A stretch of 64,000 nt of DNA from Nocardioides sp. CFH 31398 (GTDB lineage: Bacteria; Actinomycetota; Actinomycetes; Propionibacteriales; Nocardioidaceae), in NCBI RefSeq assembly GCF_022436705.1, contig NZ_JAKUHT010000011.1, positions 124,001-188,000 of the forward strand, written 5' to 3'. The notes beneath the pieces are model-generated. The model saw nothing but the letters and a program-made list of their open reading frames with translations, had not been told where the DNA came from and did not search any database. Made by a program: the position numbers and the translations under genes. Positions 30,940-39,864 of the stretch are shown one piece after another. Numbering within the stretch: the stretch's first letter is position 1; each line of letters starts with the position of its first letter.

Positions 30940-31995
30940 ATGCCCACCGACGGCCCGCTCGGGCCCACCACGGACCTGCGTCCCTACATCGTCTCGCTGC
31001 CCAAGGCGGAGCTGCACGTGCACCAGGTGGGGTCGGCCAGCCCGCAGACGGTGGCGCGCCTCGCCGCGCGGCACGAGGGCTCGACCGCCGTCCCGGCCGA
31101 CCCGGCGCTGCTCGCCGACTACTTCACGTTCACCGACTTCGCCCACTTCATCGAGGTCTACCTGTCCGTGGTGGACCTGATCCGCGACCCGCAGGACGTC
31201 GCCGACCTCACCTACGACATCGGGGTCGACATGGCCGGGCAGGGCGTCCGGTACGCCGAGCTCACGGTGACGCCGTACAACCACACCTCGCGCGGCATGG
31301 ACGCCGCCGCCTTCTGCGAGGCCATCGAGGACGCCCGCCACCGCGTGGCCCGCGACGTGGGCACGCAGCTGCGCTGGTGCTTCGACATCCCGGGCGAGGC
31401 CGGGCTGCCCGCGGCCGAGGGCACCCTCGACGTCGCTCTCACCCAGCGCCCGGACGGCCTGGTCGCCTTCGGTCTCGGCGGGCCCGAGATCGGGGTGCCG
31501 CGGCCGCAGTTCGCGCCGTACTTCGACGCCGCCCGCGCCGAGGGGCTGCACTCGATGCCGCACGCCGGCGAGACCACCGGCCCGCAGACGATGTGGGACG
31601 CGATCACCCACCTCGGCGCCGAGCGCATCGGCCACGGCATCGCGGCCGCCCAGGACCCGGCCCTCATGGCGCACCTGGTCGAGCACCAGATCGCGCTGGA
31701 GGTCTGCCCGACGTCGAACGTCCGCACCGGCGCCGTGGCCTCGTTGGCCGAGCACCCGCTGCCGACGCTGGTCGCCGCCGGGGTCGCGCTGAGCATCGGC
31801 TCCGACGACCCGCCGATGTTCTCCACCACCCTCGCCGACGAGTACGTCGTCGCCGCCGACCTGCTCGGCCTCGACCGCGCCGGCGTCACCGAGCTGGCGC
31901 GGGCCTCGGTGCGCACCTCGTTCCTGCCCGCCGCGGAGCAGGCGCCGCTGCTCGCGGAGATCGACGCCCACGAGCGGTCGTGGACCGCTTCCTAG
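30940..31995 (+). CDS. Adenosine deaminase family protein
   Basis: 351 residues, TIM-barrel amidohydrolase. The family motifs are KAELHVHQVGSASPQT (metal His pair, near residue 25), HAGETTGPQTMWDAI (HAGE), IGHGI, EVCPTSNV and SIGSDDPPMF (metal Asp). It should hydrolyse adenosine or a related 6-aminopurine to the 6-oxo compound. The residue after the second histidine pair reads Q-V-G where most adenosine deaminases have L-D/E-G, so substrate binding may differ. Leaderless-type promoter; followed by cinA with an 11-bp gap. Confidence 0.88.
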   Translation: MPTDGPLGPTTDLRPYIVSLPKAELHVHQVGSASPQTVARLAARHEGSTAVPADPALLADYFTFTDFAHFIEVYLSVVDLIRDPQDVADLTYDIGVDMAGQGVRYAELTVTPYNHTSRGMDAAAFCEAIEDARHRVARDVGTQLRWCFDIPGEAGLPAAEGTLDVALTQRPDGLVAFGLGGPEIGVPRPQFAPYFDAARAEGLHSMPHAGETTGPQTMWDAITHLGAERIGHGIAAAQDPALMAHLVEHQIALEVCPTSNVRTGAVASLAEHPLPTLVAAGVALSIGSDDPPMFSTTLADEYVVAADLLGLDRAGVTELARASVRTSFLPAAEQAPLLAEIDAHERSWTAS

Positions 31996-31998
31996 ACT
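31993..31998 (+). promoter_or_regulatory. -10-like box TAGACT, 7 nt before the cinA start
   Basis: TAGACT contains the stop codon of the preceding gene and lies 7 nt before ATG 32006, so cinA may have its own leaderless promoter. Confidence 0.45.
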
Positions 31999-32005
31999 CG
32001 GGGGC

Positions 32006-33280
32006 ATGACTGCGCGCGCGGGGATCGTCGTCACCGGCACCGAGGTGCTCACCGGCCGGGTCGCCGACGCGAACGGGCCCTGGCTGGCCGAGGACCTCCG
32101 CTCCCGCGGCGTCGACGTCGGTCGCATCGTGGTGGTCGGCGACCGACCCGACGACCTCGTGGCGGCCCTGCGGTCCCTGGCCGACCACGACCTCGTCCTC
32201 ACCTCCGGCGGACTCGGGCCGACGGCGGACGACCTGACCGCCCAGGTCGTCGCCGACCTGCGCGGCCGCCCGACGCGGCTGGACGTCGACCTCGAGGAGC
32301 GGGTCTCCGCGATCGCCACCGGCATCGCCCGACAGCGCGGCTGGGACGGCGACAGCGACGCCTTCACCGCGGGCATCCGCAAGCAGGCGATGGTCCCCGA
32401 GGGCGCCGGCGTGCTCGAGCCCGTCGGCACCGCCCCGGGGCTCGTCGTCCCCGCGAACGAGGACGGGCCCGTGGTCGTCGTCCTGCCCGGGCCGCCCCGC
32501 GAGCTGCAGCCCATGTGGACCGACGCCGTCGACCACCCCCTGGTGCGCGAGGCCCTGTCCGGCGCCGAGGAGCTGCGGCAGAGCACCGTGCGGCTGTGGG
32601 GGCCGCCCGAGGCCGAGCTGGCCGCGCTGCTGCGCGACCACGAGGAGACCCACCCGGGCGCGCTCGACGACCTCGAGGTCACCACCTGCCTGCGCGACGG
32701 CGAGCTGGAGGTCGTCGTCCGCCACTCCCCCGCGGCCCAGGAGCGGACCGACGCCCTCGTCGCCGCGCTGACCGACCGCTTCGGCGACGCCGTGTTCTCG
32801 CCGGCGGGCGAACGGGTCGACGACCTCGTGGCCGAGGCGCTGATCGCCGCCGGTGCGACGGTCGCGACGGCGGAGTCGTGCACGGCCGGCCTGGTCGCCG
32901 GTCGCCTGGCGGACCGCCCCGGCTCCTCGGCGTACCTGCGGGGCGGGGTCGTCGCCTACGCGAACGACGTGAAGACCGACCATGTCGGTGTGCCCGCGGA
33001 GACGATCGAGCGTGTCGGTGCCGTCAGCGAGGAGGTCGCGGTCGCCCTCGCCGAGGGCGTCCGGGAGCGGTACGACGCGACGTACGGCATCGGCGTCACC
33101 GGCGTCGCGGGTCCCGGTGGCGGCACGCCGGAGAAGCCGGTCGGGCTGGTGCACGTCGCCGTGGCGGGTCCGGACGGCGTCCATCCCCGTCGCCTGCAGC
33201 TCGGGGGTGACCGGGACCACGTGCGGCGGCGCACCGTCGTGTCCGTGCTCCACCTGCTGCGGGAGGTCCTGGCGCGGTGA
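32006..33280 (+). CDS. cinA: CinA family nicotinamide mononucleotide deamidase-related protein
   Basis: 424 residues with two domains. The N-terminal MoCF/COG1058 domain (1 to about 255) has IVVTGTEVLTGRVADANGPWL, LTSGGLGPTADDLT and VLPGPPRELQPMW. The C-terminal CinA/PncC domain has VATAESCTAGLVAGRL and YGIGVTGVAGPGGGTPEKPVG. PncC domains deamidate nicotinamide mononucleotide in pyridine nucleotide salvage; full-length CinA also acts on ADP-ribose in some bacteria. The stop overlaps the next GTG start. Confidence 0.94.
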   Translation: MTARAGIVVTGTEVLTGRVADANGPWLAEDLRSRGVDVGRIVVVGDRPDDLVAALRSLADHDLVLTSGGLGPTADDLTAQVVADLRGRPTRLDVDLEERVSAIATGIARQRGWDGDSDAFTAGIRKQAMVPEGAGVLEPVGTAPGLVVPANEDGPVVVVLPGPPRELQPMWTDAVDHPLVREALSGAEELRQSTVRLWGPPEAELAALLRDHEETHPGALDDLEVTTCLRDGELEVVVRHSPAAQERTDALVAALTDRFGDAVFSPAGERVDDLVAEALIAAGATVATAESCTAGLVAGRLADRPGSSAYLRGGVVAYANDVKTDHVGVPAETIERVGAVSEEVAVALAEGVRERYDATYGIGVTGVAGPGGGTPEKPVGLVHVAVAGPDGVHPRRLQLGGDRDHVRRRTVVSVLHLLREVLAR

Positions 33281-34008
33281 CGGAGGTCGGAGGCCTGACC
33301 TACGACAACCGGACGGGCAGGCCCTCGGGTCGGGTCCTGCGGGTCCTCGGGCGCGTCCTGCCCGGGGTGGCGAAGGTCCGCGCGCAGGTCGAGCCGTACG
33401 CCGACGCCTGGCACGCCCGCAACGGCGAGACCATCGCCCGACCGGGTCGGCGGTGGATCGTGCTCGGGGACTCGATGGCCCAGGGCGTCGGCGCCTCCCA
33501 CGTGGACGGCGGCTGGGTCGGCCACCTGGTCGGGCTCCTCGGTGACGCCGCCCCGCCCAACGTCGTCAACCTGTCCGCGACCGGCGCCCGCACGCTCGAC
33601 GTCGTCGACCAGCAGCTCCCCGTGATGGCCGGGCTGCCGCCCGCCCCGGGCCCGGGCGCCGGTCCCGACCTGGTCACCGTGATGATCGGCTCGAACGACC
33701 TGTTCGCCGGTCGCACCGTGCGCGACGCCCTGCCCGACGCCTTCCGCCGCCTCGTCGAGGCCCTGCCCCACGGCGCCGTCGTCGCGACGCTCCCCCAGCC
33801 CGCGACCGCGGCCGAGCGAGCCAACCGCCACGTCGAGGCCGCCGTACGACGGGGGCGGCTGTGGATGGTCGACATGCGCACCGCCGGCCCCCAGTCGTGG
33901 TCGGGTCGGCTCGCCCCGGACTTCTTCCACCCCAACGACGCCGGGTACGCCGCGATCGCGGAGGCCTTCGAGCCCGTCGTCCGCCAGGCGCTGGCGGAGA
34001 GCACGTAG
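33277..34008 (+). CDS. SGNH/GDSL-type hydrolase
   Basis: 243 residues; GTG overlaps the cinA stop (GTGA). The SGNH blocks are visible: IVLGDSMAQGVGAS (block I serine), VNLSATGART (block II Gly), VTVMIGSNDLF (block III Asn) and DFFHPNDAGYAAIAEAF (block V Asp and His). This is a lipase/esterase fold without a signal peptide; the N-terminal about 60 residues are unlike the core. Substrate unknown. Confidence 0.9.
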   Translation: MTEVGGLTYDNRTGRPSGRVLRVLGRVLPGVAKVRAQVEPYADAWHARNGETIARPGRRWIVLGDSMAQGVGASHVDGGWVGHLVGLLGDAAPPNVVNLSATGARTLDVVDQQLPVMAGLPPAPGPGAGPDLVTVMIGSNDLFAGRTVRDALPDAFRRLVEALPHGAVVATLPQPATAAERANRHVEAAVRRGRLWMVDMRTAGPQSWSGRLAPDFFHPNDAGYAAIAEAFEPVVRQALAEST

Positions 34009-34022
34009 CCGGGTCGGCGCGG

Positions 34023-35492
34023 TCACTCCCAGCGCATCGACCAGCTCGCGCCGCCCTCGTCCTCCTCGTCGTCGACGTACGCCAGGTAGGCCCGTCCCGC
34101 CGGCTCGAGGTCGCCCTGGTCCTCGGTGGCCCGCTGGCCCGAGCCGAGCAGGCTGCGGGTCAGGGCCTCACGGTCGTCGAGGAGCTCGTCGAGGGCCGTC
34201 GTCAGGTGGACGTCGGCCAGCTCCTCCCCGGCGACCGCCGCGACCAGGACGGCGCGACGCACCAGCTCCTTGGCGAACGACGCCGTGACACCCTCGGCGC
34301 GCGCGGCGGCGTCGGCCAGGACGGCGTCCGAGAGACCGAGTCCCGCGGCGTACAGGCCGAACAGCCGGGCCCGCGCCGCCTCGTCCGGGAGCGGCACCTC
34401 GACCGCGAGGTCGATGCGGCCGGGGCGCCTGGTCAGGGCGCGCTCGAGCAGGTCGGGTCGGTTCGTGGTGAGGACGAACGCGACGTCGGCGTCACCGTCC
34501 ATCCCGTCGAGCGCCTCCAGCAGCTCGAACAGCAGCTCACCGCCGCCGCCCATGCCCCGGTCCTCCGCGATGAGGTCGCAGTCCTCCAGGACGATCATCG
34601 CCGGTTCGAGGGCGCGGGCGAGGCGCGAGGCCTCGCGGACCCATCGCATCGACGCCCCCGACAGCAGGAAGACCGTCACCCCGTCCGTCCGCCCGACCAG
34701 GTGCCGCACCGTGTGGGTCTTGCCCGTGCCCGGGGGCCCGTGCAGCAGGATGCCGCGCTTCAGGTGCTGGCCCGCGGCGAGCAGCCGCGCCCGGTGCTCG
34801 CCGACGCCCCCGACGTGACGGTGCAGCCGGTCGAGCACCCCGTCGGGCAGGACGACGTCCGCCTCAGCGACCCTCGGCGGCTCCACGAACACCAGACCGC
34901 CCAGGTTCTCGTCGAACCCGCCGCCGCTGAAGCTCATCACCTGGCCGCGCAGCACGCTGTGCTCGACCATGAGGCGCCGGACGTCCGCCCGGAACGCGTC
35001 GACCAGGTCCGGGTCGGTGCCGACGACCTCCAGCGTGGTGGCGCGCCGTCCCCAGTCGGGGTCGGCTGCCCGCTGCAGGACGGCGACGGGCCGGCCCTCG
35101 TACGTCATGAGGCGCACGCCGCTGGACATGACCCGACGCTCGAGACCGGGTCCGACGGGCACGGTGGTGTGGTCCACCGGGCCGACCGTGATCCCCGGCC
35201 TGCGGCTGAGCAGCAGACCGCGCAGGTCGCCGTCGAAGCCCCGGGGCACGGTCACCCCGACCAGCCGGGCGTGCGGGTCCAGCGTCCTGAGGGCCGTGTC
35301 GGCGTCCACGAGCCGCCACGGTGCGACCCCGTCGGTGACGATCGTGCACTCCGCCGCGGGGCGACCCAGGTGCTCGTCGAGGAGCGCGGCGAGCTCACCG
35401 CCCTGCTCCGTCCTCAGCTCGCCCGCGCGTCGCAGCAGACGGACCAGCTCGCTGACCAGGTCCTCGTCCTCCGGAGTGCTCACCGCGGACAT
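34023..35492 (-). CDS. AAA+ ATPase with a unique N-terminal region
   Basis: 489 residues. A CDC48/FtsH-like AAA domain starts near residue 240: Walker A GPPGTGKT (252-259), Walker B MIVLEDCD (299-306), sensor-1 FVLTTNRPD and arginine-finger region ALTRRPGRIDLAVEVPLPDE. The first about 230 residues have no known domain that I can name but are conserved-looking (SFSGGGFDENLGGLVFVEPP just before the ATPase). The C-terminus is acidic and ends WSMRWE. It probably remodels or unfolds a protein partner; no partner is adjacent. Confidence 0.82.
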   Translation of the reverse strand: MSAVSTPEDEDLVSELVRLLRRAGELRTEQGGELAALLDEHLGRPAAECTIVTDGVAPWRLVDADTALRTLDPHARLVGVTVPRGFDGDLRGLLLSRRPGITVGPVDHTTVPVGPGLERRVMSSGVRLMTYEGRPVAVLQRAADPDWGRRATTLEVVGTDPDLVDAFRADVRRLMVEHSVLRGQVMSFSGGGFDENLGGLVFVEPPRVAEADVVLPDGVLDRLHRHVGGVGEHRARLLAAGQHLKRGILLHGPPGTGKTHTVRHLVGRTDGVTVFLLSGASMRWVREASRLARALEPAMIVLEDCDLIAEDRGMGGGGELLFELLEALDGMDGDADVAFVLTTNRPDLLERALTRRPGRIDLAVEVPLPDEAARARLFGLYAAGLGLSDAVLADAAARAEGVTASFAKELVRRAVLVAAVAGEELADVHLTTALDELLDDREALTRSLLGSGQRATEDQGDLEPAGRAYLAYVDDEEDEGGASWSMRWE

Positions 35493-35549
35493 GATGCCCG
35501 GCGGCGAGCCCCGGCTCGACCCGTTTCCACGGGCCGAGCCGGGTCGTCG

Positions 35550-36770
35550 TCAGGCGGCCGAGCCGACGTACCCGTGCGGGTCGATGACGTACTTCGTCGC
35601 CGCCCCGGCGTCGAACTCCTGGTAGCCGCGCGGAGCGTCGTCCAGGCCGATCGTCTTGGCGTTGACCGCCTTCGCGACGTGCGCCTTGTCGGCCAGGATC
35701 ATGTTCATCAGCTGCCGGTTGTACTTCTTGACCGGGCACTGGCCGGTGACGAACGCGTGGGACTTCGCCCAGCCCAGGCCGAGCTTCACGCCGATCTGGC
35801 CCTCCTTCGCGGCGTCGTCCACCGCACCCGGGTCGCCGGTGACGTAGAGGCCCGGGATGCCCAGCGAGGCGCCGGCACGCGCGAGCGTCATGATGTCGTT
35901 CAGCACCGTCGCGGGGGCCTCGGCCGCGCCCTCGCCGTGACCACGGGCCTCGAAGCCGACCGCGTCGACGGCGGCGTCGACCTCGGGCTCGCCGAGGACC
36001 TGCTCGACCATGTCGACCAGCGAGTTGCCGCTGGAGAGGTCGACGGTCTCGCAGCCGAAGCTGCGCGCCTGCTCGAGACGGTCGGCCTGCATGTCCCCGA
36101 CGATGACGACCGACGCGCCGAGCAGCTGCGCCGCGTGGGCGGCGGCGAGCCCGACCGGGCCCGCGCCCGCGACGTACACCGTCGACCCGGTGGTCACCCC
36201 GGCGGTGTAGGCGCCGTGGTAGCCGGTCGGGAAGATGTCGGAGAGCATCGTCAGGTCGAGGATTTTCTCCAGCGCCTGGTCGCGGTCGGGGAACTTCAGC
36301 AGGTTGAAGTCGGCGAACGGGATCATCACGTACTCCGCCTGGCCGCCGAGCCAGCCGCCCATGTCGACGTAGCCGTACGCCGCGCCCGCGCGGGCCGGGT
36401 TCACGTTGAGGCAGATGCCGGTCTTGCCCTCGTTGCACATCCGGCAGCGCCCGCAGGCGATGTTGAACGGCACGGAGCAGATGTCGCCGGGCTTGACGAA
36501 CAGGACGTCGTCACCGACCTCGACCACCTCGCCGGTGATCTCGTGGCCCAGCGTCTGCCCGACGGGGGCGGTGGTGCGGCCGCGGACCATGTGCTGGTCC
36601 GAGCCGCAGATGTTGGTGGTGACGAGCTTGAGGATGACGGCGTGGGGGGCGGCCTGCTTGATGCCCATCCCCTGCGCGACCTCCTTCGGGATCTCGAGCT
36701 TGGGGTAGTCGATGGTCTCGACGGCGACCTCTCCCGGACCCTTGTAGACGACGACGCGGTTCCCTGACAT
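35550..36770 (-). CDS. fdhA: Glutathione-independent formaldehyde dehydrogenase / dismutase-type zinc alcohol dehydrogenase
   Basis: 406 residues from ATG 36770, preceded by GGGAG. It matches the FdhA branch of medium-chain zinc dehydrogenases: catalytic-zinc NICGSDQHMVRGRTTAP and GHEITGEV, structural-zinc cysteines in CGRCRMCNEGKTGIC, long insert with AGAAYGYVDMGGWLGGQAEY, and NAD-binding VAGAGPVGLAAAHAAQLLGA. These enzymes oxidise formaldehyde to formate with tightly bound NAD without glutathione. Single gene; no thiol cofactor gene is close. Confidence 0.92.
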   Translation of the reverse strand: MSGNRVVVYKGPGEVAVETIDYPKLEIPKEVAQGMGIKQAAPHAVILKLVTTNICGSDQHMVRGRTTAPVGQTLGHEITGEVVEVGDDVLFVKPGDICSVPFNIACGRCRMCNEGKTGICLNVNPARAGAAYGYVDMGGWLGGQAEYVMIPFADFNLLKFPDRDQALEKILDLTMLSDIFPTGYHGAYTAGVTTGSTVYVAGAGPVGLAAAHAAQLLGASVVIVGDMQADRLEQARSFGCETVDLSSGNSLVDMVEQVLGEPEVDAAVDAVGFEARGHGEGAAEAPATVLNDIMTLARAGASLGIPGLYVTGDPGAVDDAAKEGQIGVKLGLGWAKSHAFVTGQCPVKKYNRQLMNMILADKAHVAKAVNAKTIGLDDAPRGYQEFDAGAATKYVIDPHGYVGSAA

Positions 36771-36868
36771 GCAGCTCTCCCTCGGTTGTCGGCTGCCGCG
36801 CCGGTCTCGATCACCGGAGACACGCGGCGTGACCTGGGTCACCCCTCGACCCTGGCACAGGGGGTGGA

Positions 36869-37582
36869 TCAGCGGGAAGCGGCCAGCAGTGCCGAGCCGC
36901 CCAGCGCCAGCGCGCCGAGCGCGACCAGGCCGAACAGGACCACCCAGATCGTGGCCGGCACCCGCGTGAGCCGGGCCAGGACGTCGGCGTCCGAGCTCCG
37001 GCCGGCACCGCTGCGGCGGGTCCGCGCGAGCTCGACGACGGTGCGCGGCGCGGCGAGCAGCAGGAACCACGCCCCCGCGTGCGCGACGACCGACTGCACC
37101 TGTCCCGTCGCCCACCAGGACACGGCGAAGACGCCCGCGGCGGCCAGCCCGACGGCGTACAAGCCGAAGAAGTTGCGGATCTGCAGCAGCAGGAGGGCCA
37201 GCAGCAGGAGCGCGACCCACAGCACCGCGACGGGATGACGCGCGGCCACGCCGTACGCCGCGGCGAGGCCCAGCAGCGCCGGCGCGGTGTAGCCCGCGAG
37301 CGCCGTCAGCACCATCCCCGGCCCCGTGGGCCGACCCTTCGAGACGGTGAGGCCGGAGGTGTCGGAGTGCAGCCGGATGCCCGCCAGCCGGCGGCCGGTC
37401 AGCAGCGCGACCACCCCGTGACCGCCCTCGTGGGCGATCGTCACCAGGTGGCGGGCCCGGCGCCACAGGCCGGGCACGAGCACGAGCGCGAGGGCGACGG
37501 CGGCCGAGGCCACGGCGTAGGTCGAGTCGAGGCGCGGCTGGCGTGAGACGACGGCGTCCCACACCTCGGTCACGACCTCCAT
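36869..37582 (-). CDS. M50-like membrane metallopeptidase
   Basis: 237 residues with five to six hydrophobic helices. The zinc motif HEGGHG follows the first helix (VTIAHEGGHGVVALLTGRRLAG), as in M50B-type site-2 proteases of actinobacteria. The second conserved motif is weak, so proteolytic activity is not certain. Divergent from the aldo/keto reductase gene; the ATG is 6 bp from the oppositely oriented -10-like box at 37588. Confidence 0.82.
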   Translation of the reverse strand: MEVVTEVWDAVVSRQPRLDSTYAVASAAVALALVLVPGLWRRARHLVTIAHEGGHGVVALLTGRRLAGIRLHSDTSGLTVSKGRPTGPGMVLTALAGYTAPALLGLAAAYGVAARHPVAVLWVALLLLALLLLQIRNFFGLYAVGLAAAGVFAVSWWATGQVQSVVAHAGAWFLLLAAPRTVVELARTRRSGAGRSSDADVLARLTRVPATIWVVLFGLVALGALALGGSALLAASR

Positions 37583-37587
37583 CCCTC

Positions 37588-37593
37588 TAGTTT
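37588..37593 (+). promoter_or_regulatory. -10-like box TAGTTT, 6 nt before the start at 37600
   Basis: TAGTTT with 6-nt spacing to ATG 37600; it decides for this start over the GTG at 37594. Confidence 0.5.
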
Positions 37594-37599
37594 GTGCCC

Positions 37600-38448
37600 A
37601 TGAGCCAGAGCACCGCCGTACCGACCCGCTCCCTCAACGACGGCCACGAGATCCCGGTGGTGGGCCTCGGCTGCTACCAGCTGGACGGCGAGGAGGGCGT
37701 CACCGCGATGGTGAGCGCCCTCGAGCTCGGCTACCGGCTGCTCGACACGGCGGTGAACTACGGCAACGAGGGCGACGTCGGCGAGGCGGTGCGACGCAGC
37801 GGGCTGCCGCGCGAGGACGTGTTCATCACCAGCAAGATCCCCGGCCGCCACCACGGCTACGACGACGCGCTCGCCTCCGTGCGCACCTCGCTCGAGACGC
37901 TGCGCACCGACTACCTCGACCTCCAGCTGATCCACTGGCCGAACCCGAGCGTCGGGAGGTTCGGCGAGGCGTGGCGCGCGCTGGTCGACCTGCAGCGCGA
38001 GGGTCTCGTCCGTTCCATCGGCGTCTCGAACTTCGCCCCGGCCCACCTGGACCGGATCGTCGAGGAGACCGGCGTGACCCCGGCCGTGAACCAGGTGGAG
38101 CTCCACCCGTACTTCCCCCAGGCCGAGATGCGCGCCGAGCACGAGCGCCGCGGCATCGTCACCGAGTCCTGGAGCCCGCTGGGCAAGCGCCAGGCGCCGT
38201 ACGGCGAGGAGCCGGTGGCAGCCGCCGCCGAGGCGCACGGGGTGGAGCCCGGCCAGGTGATCCTGCGCTGGCAGCTGCAGCTGGGGGCGGTCCCGATCCC
38301 GAAGTCCGCGACCCCGTCGCGCCAGGCGGAGAACATCGACCTGTTCGGCTTCGAGCTCACCGACGACGAGGTGGCCGCGATCTCGGGGCTGGCGAAGCCC
38401 GACGGACGGCTGTTCGGCGGCGACCCCGACGTCCACGAGGAGATGTAG
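37600..38448 (+). CDS. Aldo/keto reductase
   Basis: 282 residues, NADPH-dependent (beta/alpha)8 barrel. The catalytic tetrad is present: Asp49 and Tyr54 in RLLDTAVNYGNE, Lys79 in FITSKIPGRH and His112 in LQLIHWPNP. The cofactor-binding end reads VPIPKSATPSRQAENIDLF. It resembles the 2,5-diketo-gluconate reductase/glyoxal reductase group; the carbonyl substrate is unknown. Confidence 0.93.
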   Translation: MSQSTAVPTRSLNDGHEIPVVGLGCYQLDGEEGVTAMVSALELGYRLLDTAVNYGNEGDVGEAVRRSGLPREDVFITSKIPGRHHGYDDALASVRTSLETLRTDYLDLQLIHWPNPSVGRFGEAWRALVDLQREGLVRSIGVSNFAPAHLDRIVEETGVTPAVNQVELHPYFPQAEMRAEHERRGIVTESWSPLGKRQAPYGEEPVAAAAEAHGVEPGQVILRWQLQLGAVPIPKSATPSRQAENIDLFGFELTDDEVAAISGLAKPDGRLFGGDPDVHEEM

Positions 38449-38478
38449 GCCCCCGCCGGGGTCCTGGGTCGGCCCTCC

Positions 38479-38484
38479 TAGGCT
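38479..38484 (+). promoter_or_regulatory. -10-like box TAGGCT, 7 nt before the start at 38492
   Basis: TAGGCT with 7-nt spacing to the ATG of the cyclophilin lipoprotein gene. Confidence 0.5.
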
Positions 38485-38491
38485 CGCGGTC

Positions 38492-39166
38492 ATGCGTTCG
38501 CTCTCGGTGGCCTCGTGCCTGGTCCTGCTGTCCCTGGGTCTGTCGGCGTGCGGCAGCGACGACGGTGGGACCACCGCGTCGGAGGGCGGCGAGACCGTCG
38601 AGTGCGACTATCCCGCCGACGGCCGCCCGCCGGCCCGTGAGGTCGACCCGCCGCCGACCGAGGCGCAGGCCTCCGGGGAGGTCGCCGCGACCATCACCCT
38701 GGGCGGGGGCGACGTCCCGATCACCCTGGACGCCGCCGACGCCCCCTGCACCGTGAACTCGTTCACCTCGCTGGCCGAGCAGGGCTACTTCGACGACACC
38801 CCCTGCCACCGCCTCACCACGGACGGCATCTTCGTCCTGCAGTGCGGGGACCCGACCGAGGACCCGATGCTGCGCGGCACGGGCGGGCCCGGCTACAGCT
38901 TCGGCGACGAGACGTCGCCCGACGACACCTACGGCCGGGGCACGCTGGCCATGGCCAACTCGGGCCCCGACACCAACGGCTCGCAGTTCTTCATGGTCTA
39001 CGACGACTCGCCCCTGCCCCCGGACTACACGGTGTTCGGCAGCATCAGCGAGGAGGGCCTCGAGGTGATCGACGCGATCGCGGAGGAGGGCGCCCAGGGC
39101 GGCGCCCCGGACGGTGCGCCCGCCGCCGAGGACGACGCGACCATCGAGTCGGTGACCCTTGACTGA
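38492..39166 (+). CDS. Cyclophilin-type peptidyl-prolyl isomerase lipoprotein
   Basis: 224 residues. The lipobox GLSAC puts the lipidated cysteine at residue 20. After a linker, residues about 65-220 form a cyclophilin domain: VNSFTSLAEQGYFDDTPCHRL, GPGYSFGDE, GTLAMANSGPDTNGSQFFMV and DYTVFGSISEEGLEVID. It should assist folding of exported proteins outside the membrane. Its end overlaps the next gene by 8 bp. Confidence 0.92.
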   Translation: MRSLSVASCLVLLSLGLSACGSDDGGTTASEGGETVECDYPADGRPPAREVDPPPTEAQASGEVAATITLGGGDVPITLDAADAPCTVNSFTSLAEQGYFDDTPCHRLTTDGIFVLQCGDPTEDPMLRGTGGPGYSFGDETSPDDTYGRGTLAMANSGPDTNGSQFFMVYDDSPLPPDYTVFGSISEEGLEVIDAIAEEGAQGGAPDGAPAAEDDATIESVTLD

Positions 39167-39785
39167 GCCGGAGCGGCGCGAGTTCCGCGTCGGCGACGAG
39201 GGCGTCAACCCCTACAAGCTGCTCACCGCGGTGGTCGTCCCGCGGCCCATCGCGTGGGTCTCCACCGTCGGCCCCGACGGCGTCGGCAACCTCGCGCCCC
39301 ACTCGTTCTACAGCGTCGCCTGCGCCGACCCGCCGATCGTGTGCTTCACCTCGGTGGGCAACAAGGACACCCTGCGCAACGTCCTCGCGACCGGCGAGTT
39401 CGTGGTCAACGTCGCCTCCGCCGACCTGCTCGGCGCCGTGAACGACTCCTCCGCGCCGTACGACGCCGAGGTCGACGAGGCCGGCGACCTCGGCCTCGAG
39501 CTCGCCCCCAGCACGAGCGTCGCCCCGCCGCGCCTGGCGCAGTCGCCGGCGTCGATCGAGTGCACGCTGCACTCCACGCACGAGCTGGGGAACTCCGTGC
39601 TGGTGCTGGGCGACGTCCGTCTGGTGTCGGTGCACACCTCGGCCCTGGACGGCGACCACCCGACGATGGAGGCCCTCAAGCCCCTGTCGCGCCTGGGCCG
39701 GGACGAGTGGGGCCACCCGCCGGAGGTCTTCCGCCTCACCCGCCCCCGCACCCCCGACGAGACCGGCACCCACGAGCCCCGCTGA
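39159..39785 (+). CDS. Flavin reductase family protein
   Basis: 208 residues, TTG start overlapping the cyclophilin gene end. The FMN-binding split-barrel pattern is clear: VVVPRPIAWVSTVGPDGVGNLAPHSFYSVACADPPIVCFTS and TGEFVVNVAS. It resembles flavoprotein oxygenase/reductase domains that use FMN and NAD(P)H. Physiological partner unknown. Confidence 0.88.
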   Translation: MTEPERREFRVGDEGVNPYKLLTAVVVPRPIAWVSTVGPDGVGNLAPHSFYSVACADPPIVCFTSVGNKDTLRNVLATGEFVVNVASADLLGAVNDSSAPYDAEVDEAGDLGLELAPSTSVAPPRLAQSPASIECTLHSTHELGNSVLVLGDVRLVSVHTSALDGDHPTMEALKPLSRLGRDEWGHPPEVFRLTRPRTPDETGTHEPR

Positions 39786-39793
39786 CGCGGGGC
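39776..39793 (+). terminator. GC hairpin at the end of the flavin reductase gene
   Basis: GCCCCGC-TGAC-GCGGGGC forms a perfect 7-bp stem that includes the stop codon. No U-run follows, so termination is only suggested. Confidence 0.3.
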
Positions 39794-39852
39794 CCGGCTG
39801 CTCGGCGACCCGGAGCGGCTTTCCCGGTCGAACCGGTGTCGGGGCCGCGCCC

Positions 39853-39858
39853 TACTGT
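39853..39858 (+). promoter_or_regulatory. -10-like box TACTGT, 6 nt before the pepN start
   Basis: TACTGT with 6-nt spacing to GTG 39865. Confidence 0.5.
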
Positions 39859-39864
39859 GAGGAC

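Noticed and set aside
33861..36767. 968-codon open frame on the plus strand
   Set aside because: Antisense to the AAA ATPase and formaldehyde dehydrogenase genes; no domains.
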